Positions 1 to 5,933 of a DNA stretch of 22,615 nucleotides are shown in pieces (within the stretch, counting starts at the first letter, position 1; every line of letters begins with the position of its first letter). Source of the stretch: CALCKW01 sp033852095. GTDB taxonomy: Bacteria > Pseudomonadota > Gammaproteobacteria > CALCKW01. Both the position numbers and the translations under genes were made by a program. The notes below the pieces were generated by a model. That model saw only the letters and a list, made by a program, of their open reading frames with translations, was not told the origin of the DNA and searched no databases. The stretch is taken from positions 1-22,615 of the forward strand of contig JAWSVD010000001.1 in the NCBI GenBank assembly GCA_033852095.1. Reading direction: 5' to 3'.

Positions 1-80
1 TGCCGTGTAAGAGAGAGGAGACCATTCCACCGATAAGCCTCCGGCGCATCGGCGGCATGCCCCGCAATCAACACCGGCAT
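1..80 (-). CDS. Possible partial CDS running off the left edge (N-terminus only)
   Basis: An open frame reads leftward from an ATG at 80-78 to the window edge with no stop (about 26 codons, beginning MPVLIAGHAADAPEAYRW). An AGGA at 89-86 lies 5 bases before this ATG and supports it over an in-frame ATG at 92-90, which has no ribosome site. The residue mix looks protein-like, but too little is visible to name a family. The plus strand is also open over much of this stretch, so chance cannot be excluded. Confidence 0.3.
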   Translation of the reverse strand, partial: MPVLIAGHAADAPEAYRWNGLLSLTR

Positions 81-92
81 TTCATTCCTCAT

Positions 93-379
93 ATGGCCCG
101 CATTACGCTGCGCTTCATATACAGGTTTCGGGTTGGATGATCTTCCGAGCTTCGCTGATGTCGCGGGCAGGGAGGTTGAATGAGGTGTAGCCCGGAAAAA
201 GCGGAGCAGTGTCCGGCATTGCAAGGCAATTTTGGTCTCAGATCGTGTGCCGAGCACAACGCGGAAAAAAGCGATTTGAGGGGTTTTGCAGGGGCCCGTT
301 GAATGAGCAAGGCATTTGCTCGGGGCTGGCCTTTCAGTTCTAGCGCAGCCTGCTAGGCAGGGGCTTGAACAGGGCCTGC
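93..379. other. Intergenic stretch without a convincing gene
   Basis: Short open frames on both strands here lack ribosome sites and protein-like composition. A REP-like piece at about 188-220 starts GTAGCCCGG and returns to CCGGC, which resembles a degenerate extragenic palindrome. I see no further structure. Confidence 0.4.
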
Positions 380-380
380 A

Positions 381-403
381 AAGGCTCGGGGATGCCGAGC
401 CTT
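381..403 (-). terminator. Stem-loop terminator after the lpp-like gene
   Basis: The arms AAGGCTCGG (381-389) and CCGAGCCTT (395-403) form a perfect 9-bp stem with a 5-base loop. The stem sits 10 bases beyond the stop of the lipoprotein gene on the minus strand. Only a short T run (TTT) follows, so it is a modest intrinsic terminator or a 3' end stabiliser, which is usual for abundant lpp mRNAs. Confidence 0.65.
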
Positions 404-413
404 CGCAAAGATC

Positions 414-698
414 TTACTTGTGCATGCTCTTTTTGAACATACGGTCGAGCTTGTCGCTGAACTCGGTCTTGTTTGCTTGGCAGCAGGCATTGGCTTTTTC
501 AGCTTCGGCCATTGCTTTCTCAGCCATAGCGAGTGCTTTGCGCGCCTGCTCATTGGCCACGTTGGCGGCTTCAACAGCGATCTGAGCTGTTGCCTGTGAG
601 GCTCCGATCTCTTCCTTCAGTGCTTCACCGCCGTTGGTGGCGCAACCAGATGCGAACGCGACTAAAGCGAAAGCGACGCCAATCTTGGTCAATTTCAT
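414..698 (-). CDS. Lpp/OprI-like alanine-zipper outer-membrane lipoprotein
   Basis: This 94-residue protein has a lipoprotein signal peptide ending FASGC, with the lipidated Cys at residue 19. A long Ala-rich heptad helix follows (residues about 35-75), then a charged tail ending in Lys94. The layout matches the major murein lipoproteins Lpp and OprI, trimeric coiled coils whose C-terminal Lys can be bonded to peptidoglycan by L,D-transpeptidases. The start is the ATG at 698 because AGGAG lies just upstream; an ATG six codons earlier has none. A vicinal Cys pair (C72-C73) sits near the end of the zipper, which Lpp and OprI lack. An L,D-transpeptidase gene lies upstream on the same strand. The family call is firm; covalent attachment is inferred. 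Confidence 0.85.
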   Translation of the reverse strand: MKLTKIGVAFALVAFASGCATNGGEALKEEIGASQATAQIAVEAANVANEQARKALAMAEKAMAEAEKANACCQANKTEFSDKLDRMFKKSMHK

Positions 699-762
699 GT
701 GGATATCTCCTAACAATTATTCAAAGGTTTGAGTCACCCGTTATCGTGCGTTGGGTGTCTTG

Positions 763-825
763 CTTGAGCAACCGCCGAACTGTCGGACAGGACTTGCGTC
801 CTTCTGTCGACTTTGATCGCTCAAG
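763..825 (-). other. Structured stem-loop region upstream of the lipoprotein gene
   Basis: An outer inverted repeat CTTGAGC/GCTCAAG (763-769 and 819-825) encloses an inner hairpin (786-808). On the minus strand the inner hairpin reads GACA-gaa-GGAC-GCAA-GTCC-TGTC, with a GNRA-type tetraloop. It lies between the L,D-transpeptidase and the lipoprotein, 65 bases before the lipoprotein start. It could be a 5' leader structure, an RNA processing site or part of a small RNA. I found no convincing sigma70 boxes beside it. Confidence 0.4.
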
Positions 826-849
826 CCGATCGTTCGTCTCACTCGTGGC

Positions 850-878
850 GGGGGCGCTGCCCCCTAGTACACAGTACT
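850..878. other. Two adjacent hairpins, possible L,D-transpeptidase 3' end
   Basis: GGGGGC-GCT-GCCCCC (850-864) is directly followed by AGTAC-ACA-GTACT (866-878). Both are perfect inverted repeats. They lie about 90 bases beyond the L,D-transpeptidase stop on the minus strand. Neither is followed by a T run in that direction, so terminator function is only a guess. Confidence 0.35.
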
Positions 879-968
879 GTTTCGGATTTTAGACCTAAAT
901 TCGGACAATGTGTCTATTTTGCTACATTACCGCGCGCAATAAGCCAAAATTTGCTGTGATTGCCGGTC

Positions 969-1565
969 TCAGGGCTGGATGACGACCCGCGTGCCGATAT
1001 CCACCAGGCGCGACAAGTGATCTATCTGGGCGTTGTTGAGTGCGATGCAGCCGCCGGTCCAGTTGACCCGCTGGTGAATGTCCGCGTCGGCACTGCCCAA
1101 GCCGTGGATGCCCAGCGCTCCGCCGATGGCGGTGCCCTGGAGCGGCACGTTGTCTTTTTTCCAGGCGTTGACGATCTTCTTGTGCTGCGCCGTGGTCAGC
1201 GAGCCCGATTGCAAGCCGCGGTCGGCGTAGCTGGGGGTGGGGTAGTCGAAGCCAAAGAACAGCCGGTATTTGCTGTCGCGGTTGATCCAGCGGATCCTGA
1301 AACTGCCCACAGGGGTGACTGAATCCCCCTTGCGCTGTTTGATGCCGATGCCGCCGCGGCCCCAGGAGATATTGCGGTAGTAGACAACTGGCTTTTCCCC
1401 GAGCATCACCTGCAGCCGCTGTTCGGTGGCGTTGATCAACAGCCAGAGCTCTTCCGGGTTGTCCGTGCGGGAGCTGGCGATGCTCGTGGCCTGCGCGAGG
1501 CCCAAGCTCGACCCCAATAGCAGGATCGCGCAGAGTCGCCAAAAATTGATCAACCTAATTGTCAT
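969..1565 (-). CDS. Periplasmic L,D-transpeptidase (YkuD domain)
   Basis: This 198-residue protein carries a Sec signal peptide (residues 1-26, hydrophobic core LCAILLLGSSLGLA), then a YkuD catalytic domain. The active-site signature is IHGLG (H154-G155) followed by TGGCIALNN with the nucleophile Cys173. YkuD enzymes make 3-3 peptidoglycan cross-links or attach Lpp-type lipoproteins through their terminal Lys. The Lys-ending lipoprotein next door on the same strand makes tethering plausible. I chose the ATG at 1565 because the signal peptide begins there; the frame stays open 40 codons further up into a hairpin element with no protein character. No clear Shine-Dalgarno precedes the start. Confidence 0.85.
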   Translation of the reverse strand: MTIRLINFWRLCAILLLGSSLGLAQATSIASSRTDNPEELWLLINATEQRLQVMLGEKPVVYYRNISWGRGGIGIKQRKGDSVTPVGSFRIRWINRDSKYRLFFGFDYPTPSYADRGLQSGSLTTAQHKKIVNAWKKDNVPLQGTAIGGALGIHGLGSADADIHQRVNWTGGCIALNNAQIDHLSRLVDIGTRVVIQP

Positions 1566-1595
1566 GAAGGGGAGCGTGCGAATAGTGTGCCGTTT

Positions 1596-1660
1596 AACAG
1601 GCTGTTCAAAAAGCCGCTGCGGGGAGTCCGAGCGGCGTACAGTCCTTTTGAACAGGCTGT
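1596..1660 (-). terminator. Long nested inverted repeat, terminator of the antiporter gene
   Basis: An inner stem GCCGCT/AGCGGC (1631-1636 and 1613-1618) on the minus strand is followed immediately by TTTTTG, an intrinsic-terminator layout just past the antiporter stop. Outer arms TGTTCAAAA/TTTTGAACA (1603-1611, 1646-1654) extend the fold. AACAGGCTGT occurs as a direct repeat at both ends (1596-1605 and 1651-1660). The size and symmetry also fit a dispersed repeat unit. Confidence 0.65.
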
Positions 1661-1662
1661 GT

Positions 1663-2907
1663 TTAAGACGCTTTTTCAGCGCCAAAGATGGTTTCGATCA
1701 GGCGACCGATCGACAAACCTTGTAGCAGTATAGACGAGACCACCACCACATAAGTGAGTGCGAGCACCGTTTCGCGGAAAGGGCCCTGCGGCAAACCCAG
1801 CGCCAGGGCGACGGATATTCCGCCGCGCAGACCGCCCCAGGTCAGCAAGGTAGTCAGGCGCGGGTGGATGCTTTCACGTATGCCCAGGGCTGTGGTCGCC
1901 AGCCAGACGCTGGTGAACCGTGAGCAGAGTGTCAGTACAGCCATAGCGACGCCTGCCAACAACACCGTGCCGGTGAATTGCACCAACAGCAGTTCCAGGC
2001 CAATCAGCAGAAACAACACGGCGTTGAGCACCTCATCGAGCAGCTCCCAGAAGGTGTCCAAGTGTTCGCGCGTGGTGTCGGACATGGCGTTGTTGCGGCC
2101 GTGGTTGCCGATCAGCAGGCCGGCGATGACCATGGCCAACACGCCGGAGACGTGCAGGTAATGGGCGAGGCTGTAACCGCCCATGACCAGTGCGAGGGTG
2201 AGCAGCACCTCGACTTGGTAGTTGTCCACGTGCGCCAGCATCCAATAGACCAGCGCGCCGAGCAGCAGCCCGAGCACCAGGCCGCCACCGGCCTCAAGAG
2301 CGAAGAGCTTGCCTATGCCGAGCACGCTGGCGTCCGCACTGCCGTTGGCGATGCCGAGCAGCGCCAAGAAAATGACCACGGCGATGCCGTCATTGAAGAG
2401 CGATTCGCCGGCGATTTTTACTTCCAAATCTTTTGGCGCGCCAGCCGTCTTGAGGATGCTCATCACCGCGACCGGGTCGGTGGGAGAGATCAGCGAGCCG
2501 AACAGCAGGCAGTAGATCAGCGGCAGCTCCAAGCCGATCAGATCGAGGATGAAGTAGCTGCCCAGGCCGATGATGGCGGTGGAGAGCAGCACCCCGGCCG
2601 TGGCCAGCAGCGCGATGATGGCGCGGCTTTTCACCAAGCGTTGTAAGTCCACGTGCAGGGCGCCGGCGAACAGCAAAAAGCTGAGCATGCCGTCCATGAG
2701 CGTGGTGTTGAAATCAATCTCGCGCATCCAGTGCGCGCCGATGGCGGCGGGGTCCAGCGGGCCGAAGTGGCCGACAGTCACCATCGCCAGCGAGAACACC
2801 AGGGCGATGACCATGATGCCGATGGTGGTGGGCAGGCGGAAGAGGTGGTAGTTGAGCCAGGCGAACAGGGCACTGGCAACCACGAGCAGACTGGCGGTTT
2901 CAAACAT
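1663..2907 (-). CDS. CPA1-family Na+(K+)/H+ antiporter (NhaP-like)
   Basis: This 414-residue polytopic membrane protein has about 12 hydrophobic segments. It carries the CPA1 signature: GSLISPTDPVAV at residues 137-148, and GESLFNDGIAVV at 167-178 with the paired Asn172-Asp173 of the ion-binding site. Such transporters exchange cytoplasmic Na+ (or K+) for external protons and serve pH and salt balance, consistent with a marine or brackish habitat (inference). It lacks the long C-terminal cytosolic tail of some NhaP proteins and ends soon after the last helix. No Shine-Dalgarno is visible before the ATG; an AT-rich TTTTAAAATAAAG about 15-25 bases upstream could hold the -10 box. Confidence 0.9.
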   Translation of the reverse strand: MFETASLLVVASALFAWLNYHLFRLPTTIGIMVIALVFSLAMVTVGHFGPLDPAAIGAHWMREIDFNTTLMDGMLSFLLFAGALHVDLQRLVKSRAIIALLATAGVLLSTAIIGLGSYFILDLIGLELPLIYCLLFGSLISPTDPVAVMSILKTAGAPKDLEVKIAGESLFNDGIAVVIFLALLGIANGSADASVLGIGKLFALEAGGGLVLGLLLGALVYWMLAHVDNYQVEVLLTLALVMGGYSLAHYLHVSGVLAMVIAGLLIGNHGRNNAMSDTTREHLDTFWELLDEVLNAVLFLLIGLELLLVQFTGTVLLAGVAMAVLTLCSRFTSVWLATTALGIRESIHPRLTTLLTWGGLRGGISVALALGLPQGPFRETVLALTYVVVVSSILLQGLSIGRLIETIFGAEKAS

Positions 2908-2977
2908 GGGGAGGCGCTTTATTTTAAAAGGTGTGCCATGAAATTAGCACACCGACACCGGGGAGCCGGAGTCGCTC

Positions 2978-3565
2978 TCAATGGGGACGCACCCGGTGCT
3001 GCTGCCAGTTGCGCGAAAAATGCGAACTGAGGAAGCTCATCTGGTCACAGCGGATGCGCCCGCCGTTGATCAGCGCCAGGTATTCGGCGCGGTTGGGGCG
3101 GTAGGGCACGGCCAGCAGCGGCATGTCACAGGCCTCCGGTGAGCGGTCGCCCTTGCGCTGGTTACAACGTTTGCAGGCGGTGACCAGGTTTGTCCATTTG
3201 TCGCTGCCGCCTTTGGACACGGGAATGACGTGGTCTCGGGTGAGCTGTGCGCTGGGGAACTGTTGGCCGCAGTACAGACACAAGTGGTGGTCGCGGCTGA
3301 ACAGGGCCCGGTTGCTCAGGGCGGGGATCTGGCGGCTCTGTTTGAGGATAGCGCCGCGGCAGGCGATGATGCCGTGCACGGGAGCGCTGGAGCGCAGGCC
3401 GCTGCGGCGGTTGGTGCCGCCGTACACTTCGGTCAAGGGCTCGCCGTGGCTCCAGGCGACCATGCCGCGGCTGTACAGGGTCACGGTCTCTTGCCAATCG
3501 AGCCACTCCACGGGTGTGCCCGCGACGTTGAGCCGTAGAATTTGCAGTCCAGTCAGATACTCCAT
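2978..3565 (-). CDS. HNH endonuclease family protein
   Basis: This 195-residue protein has a C-terminal HNH nuclease domain: CLYC (C96, C99), TRDHVIPVSKGG with Asp111-His112, TNLV with Asn126, then CKRC (C131, C134). The four Cys fit the zinc-stabilised McrA-like HNH form. The first 90 residues resemble the conserved upstream part of the stand-alone HNH proteins common in proteobacterial chromosomes. The protein ends with a basic tail. Substrate and role are unknown. No restriction, phage or intron genes lie nearby, so a housekeeping or DNA-repair role is as likely as defence. It is a separate unit 70 bases upstream of the antiporter. Confidence 0.8.
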   Translation of the reverse strand: MEYLTGLQILRLNVAGTPVEWLDWQETVTLYSRGMVAWSHGEPLTEVYGGTNRRSGLRSSAPVHGIIACRGAILKQSRQIPALSNRALFSRDHHLCLYCGQQFPSAQLTRDHVIPVSKGGSDKWTNLVTACKRCNQRKGDRSPEACDMPLLAVPYRPNRAEYLALINGGRIRCDQMSFLSSHFSRNWQQHRVRPH

Positions 3566-3605
3566 GTGCGATACAATCCCACTCGGTTTGTTCTGTTTCT
3601 TGGAT

Positions 3606-3624
3606 GCCGTGCCAGCGACACGGC
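3606..3624. repeat. Short inverted repeat in the hnh upstream region
   Basis: GCCGTG and CACGGC form a perfect 6-bp stem around a 7-base loop, about 40 bases upstream of the HNH gene start. It may be an operator or a 5' leader hairpin. Nothing else supports a function. Confidence 0.3.
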
Positions 3625-3801
3625 GTTTCAGCTTGCGTTTGGGAGCGCTGTATAAGGCAGTGCATCCCGCGACACTGGAGCGTGCCGAAAATCGAAGTTG
3701 CTAGGACTTTCTTTGCAAGGCGTTCTGATTGAAAATGCGAGGCTGTAGCCCGCATACAATCAGTGCTGCCCACTTGCCCGGGCACTGAAACGACCGCGAG
3801 C

Positions 3802-3814
3802 AATACGGTATTGT
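3802..3814. promoter_or_regulatory. Palindrome CAATAC-G-GTATTG upstream of the metallopeptidase gene
   Basis: A perfect 13-base palindrome lies about 40 bases before the likely start of the YgjP-type gene, in the divergent gap with the HNH gene. Size and position fit a dimeric repressor site. No regulator gene next to it suggests which one. Confidence 0.35.
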
Positions 3815-3854
3815 ACTGTTGCTGCCACCTTGTCTCCAGCTCAAGAAGGAAATT

Positions 3855-4574
3855 TTGGACAAAATCCTCGAAATGCCACCCGCCGGATCGCGTTGGCACT
3901 ACAAAATCCGGCGTTCGGGACGGGCCAAGAAAATCCGCCTGAGTTACGCCGCCAGTACAGGCTTGGAACTTGTTTTGCCGCACCGGACCGCCCTGGCGGA
4001 AGGCCTGAGCTTTCTGGCCGCTCAGGATGTCTGGATAGCCGCGATTGCCAAGCGCTACGACGTCGATCTCAGCCAGCCCTTTGCTGCACCGGCCATCCCG
4101 CGGACGATTCAGCTCAATGCCATCGGCGAGCAGGTGCAGGTATTGCGCGGCGGCCAGGCCGGTCTGCGCATACAGGGCGATACGCTGCATTTGAAAGCGC
4201 CCGCGGAGCAGGCACCGCTGTTGTTGCAGCGGTGGATGCGAGAAAAAGCCAAAGAAGTTTTGTTTCCGTGGTTGGCCAGTTGCTCATCACAGACAGGGCT
4301 GCGCTATTCTGCGGCCAGTGTGCGCAACCAGGCGAGCCGCTGGGGCAGTTATTCCAGCCGGGGCTCGGTCAGTCTGAATTGCCGATTGTTATTGCTCGAG
4401 CCGGCGCTGGTCAACTACGTGCTGCTGCACGAGCTCTGCCACAGCAAACACATGAACCACTCGGGCGCTTTCTGGCGCCTGTTGGAATCCGTGTGCCCCG
4501 ACGCGAGGGCGCTCGATCACGCGGTCGATGAAGCAGCCAAGAGCATGCCCGCGTGGATCACCTACCGCGTTTAG
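3855..4574 (+). CDS. YgjP-like (DUF45/SprT-type) zinc metallopeptidase
   Basis: This protein of about 239 residues has the zinc motif HELCH (residues 192-196), a third His at about 202 in the MNHSGAFW segment, and the preceding family block RNQASRWGSYSS. These define the M48-related YgjP/DUF45 group, cytosolic proteins whose cellular substrate is poorly known. The N-terminal stretch with YKIRRSGRAKKIRLSY is also typical. Start choice is uncertain. A TTG at 3855 has AAGGA 4 bases upstream, an ATG at 3873 has no ribosome site, and a more upstream TTG at 3819 is also open. It converges with pelG, with only 23 bases between the two stop codons. Confidence 0.85.
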   Translation: MDKILEMPPAGSRWHYKIRRSGRAKKIRLSYAASTGLELVLPHRTALAEGLSFLAAQDVWIAAIAKRYDVDLSQPFAAPAIPRTIQLNAIGEQVQVLRGGQAGLRIQGDTLHLKAPAEQAPLLLQRWMREKAKEVLFPWLASCSSQTGLRYSAASVRNQASRWGSYSSRGSVSLNCRLLLLEPALVNYVLLHELCHSKHMNHSGAFWRLLESVCPDARALDHAVDEAAKSMPAWITYRV

Positions 4575-4575
4575 C

Positions 4576-4588
4576 CTGACTGCGTCAG
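4576..4588. terminator. Small hairpin between convergent metallopeptidase gene and pelG
   Basis: CTGAC-TGC-GTCAG forms a 5-bp stem directly after the metallopeptidase stop and 10 bases past the pelG stop. There is no T tract on either side, so it can at best be a weak shared 3' hairpin. Confidence 0.3.
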
Positions 4589-4597
4589 CCCGTCAGC

Positions 4598-5932
4598 TCA
4601 CGCGGGCCGGCGCAGTTGCGCGGCGTCGAGCCCGCCCACAAAATACAAATAGTCGATCTGCTGCAAGCGGTATCTCAGCACCCACACTGAAATGAGGCAG
4701 ACGATACCGTTGCAGATCACCAGGGCGTAGATGAAGACAAATATGTTTTCACTGGGGAAACCCAGCAGCAGCACCGACGCGCTCAATACCAGTTGAGCGG
4801 CACAGATGGCCAGTATTTCGGTGTCCCGCTGCAAGAAAAACAACAGATGCAGGCAGCACAGCGTGACCATCTGCAAGGCCACGCACACTAAGACGAGCGG
4901 GAATATCCAATTTGGCCCCTGCAGCGAAGACCAGGCGCCGTTCGACAATTGCTTCAATGCCAGCGAGACGATGGCAGCGCTGATCAGTGCGATGTGCAGG
5001 CGCTGCATGCCAGAGAGGGACAGGTTGATGAGGCAGTGTTTTTGGTAGTCCAGCGCCGACAGGTCGCCGCCCTGACCAGCCGCTGTGCGAAAGCTGTAGA
5101 GGGTTAGTTTGAACTGCCGTTCGAGCGGGGCCCAGGCGTAGATCGCCACGGGCAGTAGAATCAGGTAGGCGACACTCTGGCAGTCTTCGAGGTATCGGAC
5201 CAGCTGGCCGTGGTCGTCGGTCGAGTGCCCCGACAGCCGCGTCAGCCACAGGGTCAGGCACAGGCTGATGCCGGCCAATGAGAGCTTCAGGTTGGCGTAG
5301 GGCCCGATGACCAGCGACAAGCTGATCTTGCTGGGGCGGGGCAGGTAGAGGGTGATAGCGCGGGCCTGCACCAAGAGTGCTGTCGCGATGGCGCCCAAGC
5401 AGGCGAAGACATGGTATCGCTGCCCGGCGATGGGCTGGTAGATCTCCGCGATAAACAGAAACAATCCGCCCGCCACCACGCTGTTGATCAGCGCTTCCTT
5501 TTGGTTGCTGCTGAGCAAAATAGTGGTCAATATCCAGTACTTCGCCATCAGTGCCACTGCGGCGAGCTGGGTCGCGAGGTGCAGTGGATCACGGATATAG
5601 TGGCTTTGGCTCAGCAGGGCCGCACTGAGCAGCACGCTGAACGACAGCACCACCAAAATACAACCCAGCGCGTCCTCAATGATGTGTTGGGTTTGTCCTG
5701 TGGCGATGCTGGTATTGGTCGCGCGGTTGATCGTCGGCAGCAGGCTGCTGGCGATCACGCTGGAATAGATCAGCGCGGTTGTCAGGTCCTTGCTCAGCCC
5801 CACCATCAGCAGATCTTGCAACCACAAGTGGGCCGCACCCCAGATGGTGATCAGGACAAAGGGCAGGGTCCAGGCACTGGCGCTGCTGCGTTCCGCGGAG
5901 AATCGGCGACTGTTGTTAGTGGTGGGCTGCAT
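4598..5932 (-). CDS. pelG: PelG-like polytopic membrane protein (Pel exopolysaccharide transporter)
   Basis: This 444-residue protein has about 12 strongly hydrophobic segments and short loops, the size and shape of PelG, the inner-membrane transporter of the Pel polysaccharide. Identification rests on shape and position: it is last after pelD, pelE and pelF. It is divergent. The family's N-terminal AGIGFELR-type block and the following SSGPW segment are not visible; a polar lead of about 20 residues comes before the first helix. The ATG at 5932 has GGGGGA 5 bases upstream and begins 2 bases after the pelF stop, so translation is probably coupled. PelG normally acts with PelD, PelE and PelF. 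A different MATE/Wzx-like flippase role cannot be excluded. Confidence 0.7.
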   Translation of the reverse strand: MQPTTNNSRRFSAERSSASAWTLPFVLITIWGAAHLWLQDLLMVGLSKDLTTALIYSSVIASSLLPTINRATNTSIATGQTQHIIEDALGCILVVLSFSVLLSAALLSQSHYIRDPLHLATQLAAVALMAKYWILTTILLSSNQKEALINSVVAGGLFLFIAEIYQPIAGQRYHVFACLGAIATALLVQARAITLYLPRPSKISLSLVIGPYANLKLSLAGISLCLTLWLTRLSGHSTDDHGQLVRYLEDCQSVAYLILLPVAIYAWAPLERQFKLTLYSFRTAAGQGGDLSALDYQKHCLINLSLSGMQRLHIALISAAIVSLALKQLSNGAWSSLQGPNWIFPLVLVCVALQMVTLCCLHLLFFLQRDTEILAICAAQLVLSASVLLLGFPSENIFVFIYALVICNGIVCLISVWVLRYRLQQIDYLYFVGGLDAAQLRRPA

Positions 5933-5933
5933 G

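Noticed and set aside
922..1542. Open frame of 206 codons on the minus strand
   Set aside because: It overlaps the L,D-transpeptidase in another frame, and its His/Gln/Arg-rich composition is that of a GC-rich shadow.
1978..2646. Open frame of 222 codons on the plus strand
   Set aside because: It is antisense to the antiporter and has the repetitive His/Gln/Glu-rich composition of an antisense shadow.
2978..3565. HNH protein as a homing endonuclease or phage gene
   Set aside because: There is no intron, terminase, portal or other phage gene nearby, and it matches the stand-alone chromosomal HNH type.
3162..4190. Open frame of 342 codons on the minus strand across the HNH gene and the metallopeptidase gene
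   Set aside because: Its right part is antisense to the YgjP-type gene and its left part is out of frame with the HNH gene. Both real genes have clear motifs, and the long frame is Arg/Pro-rich shadow sequence.
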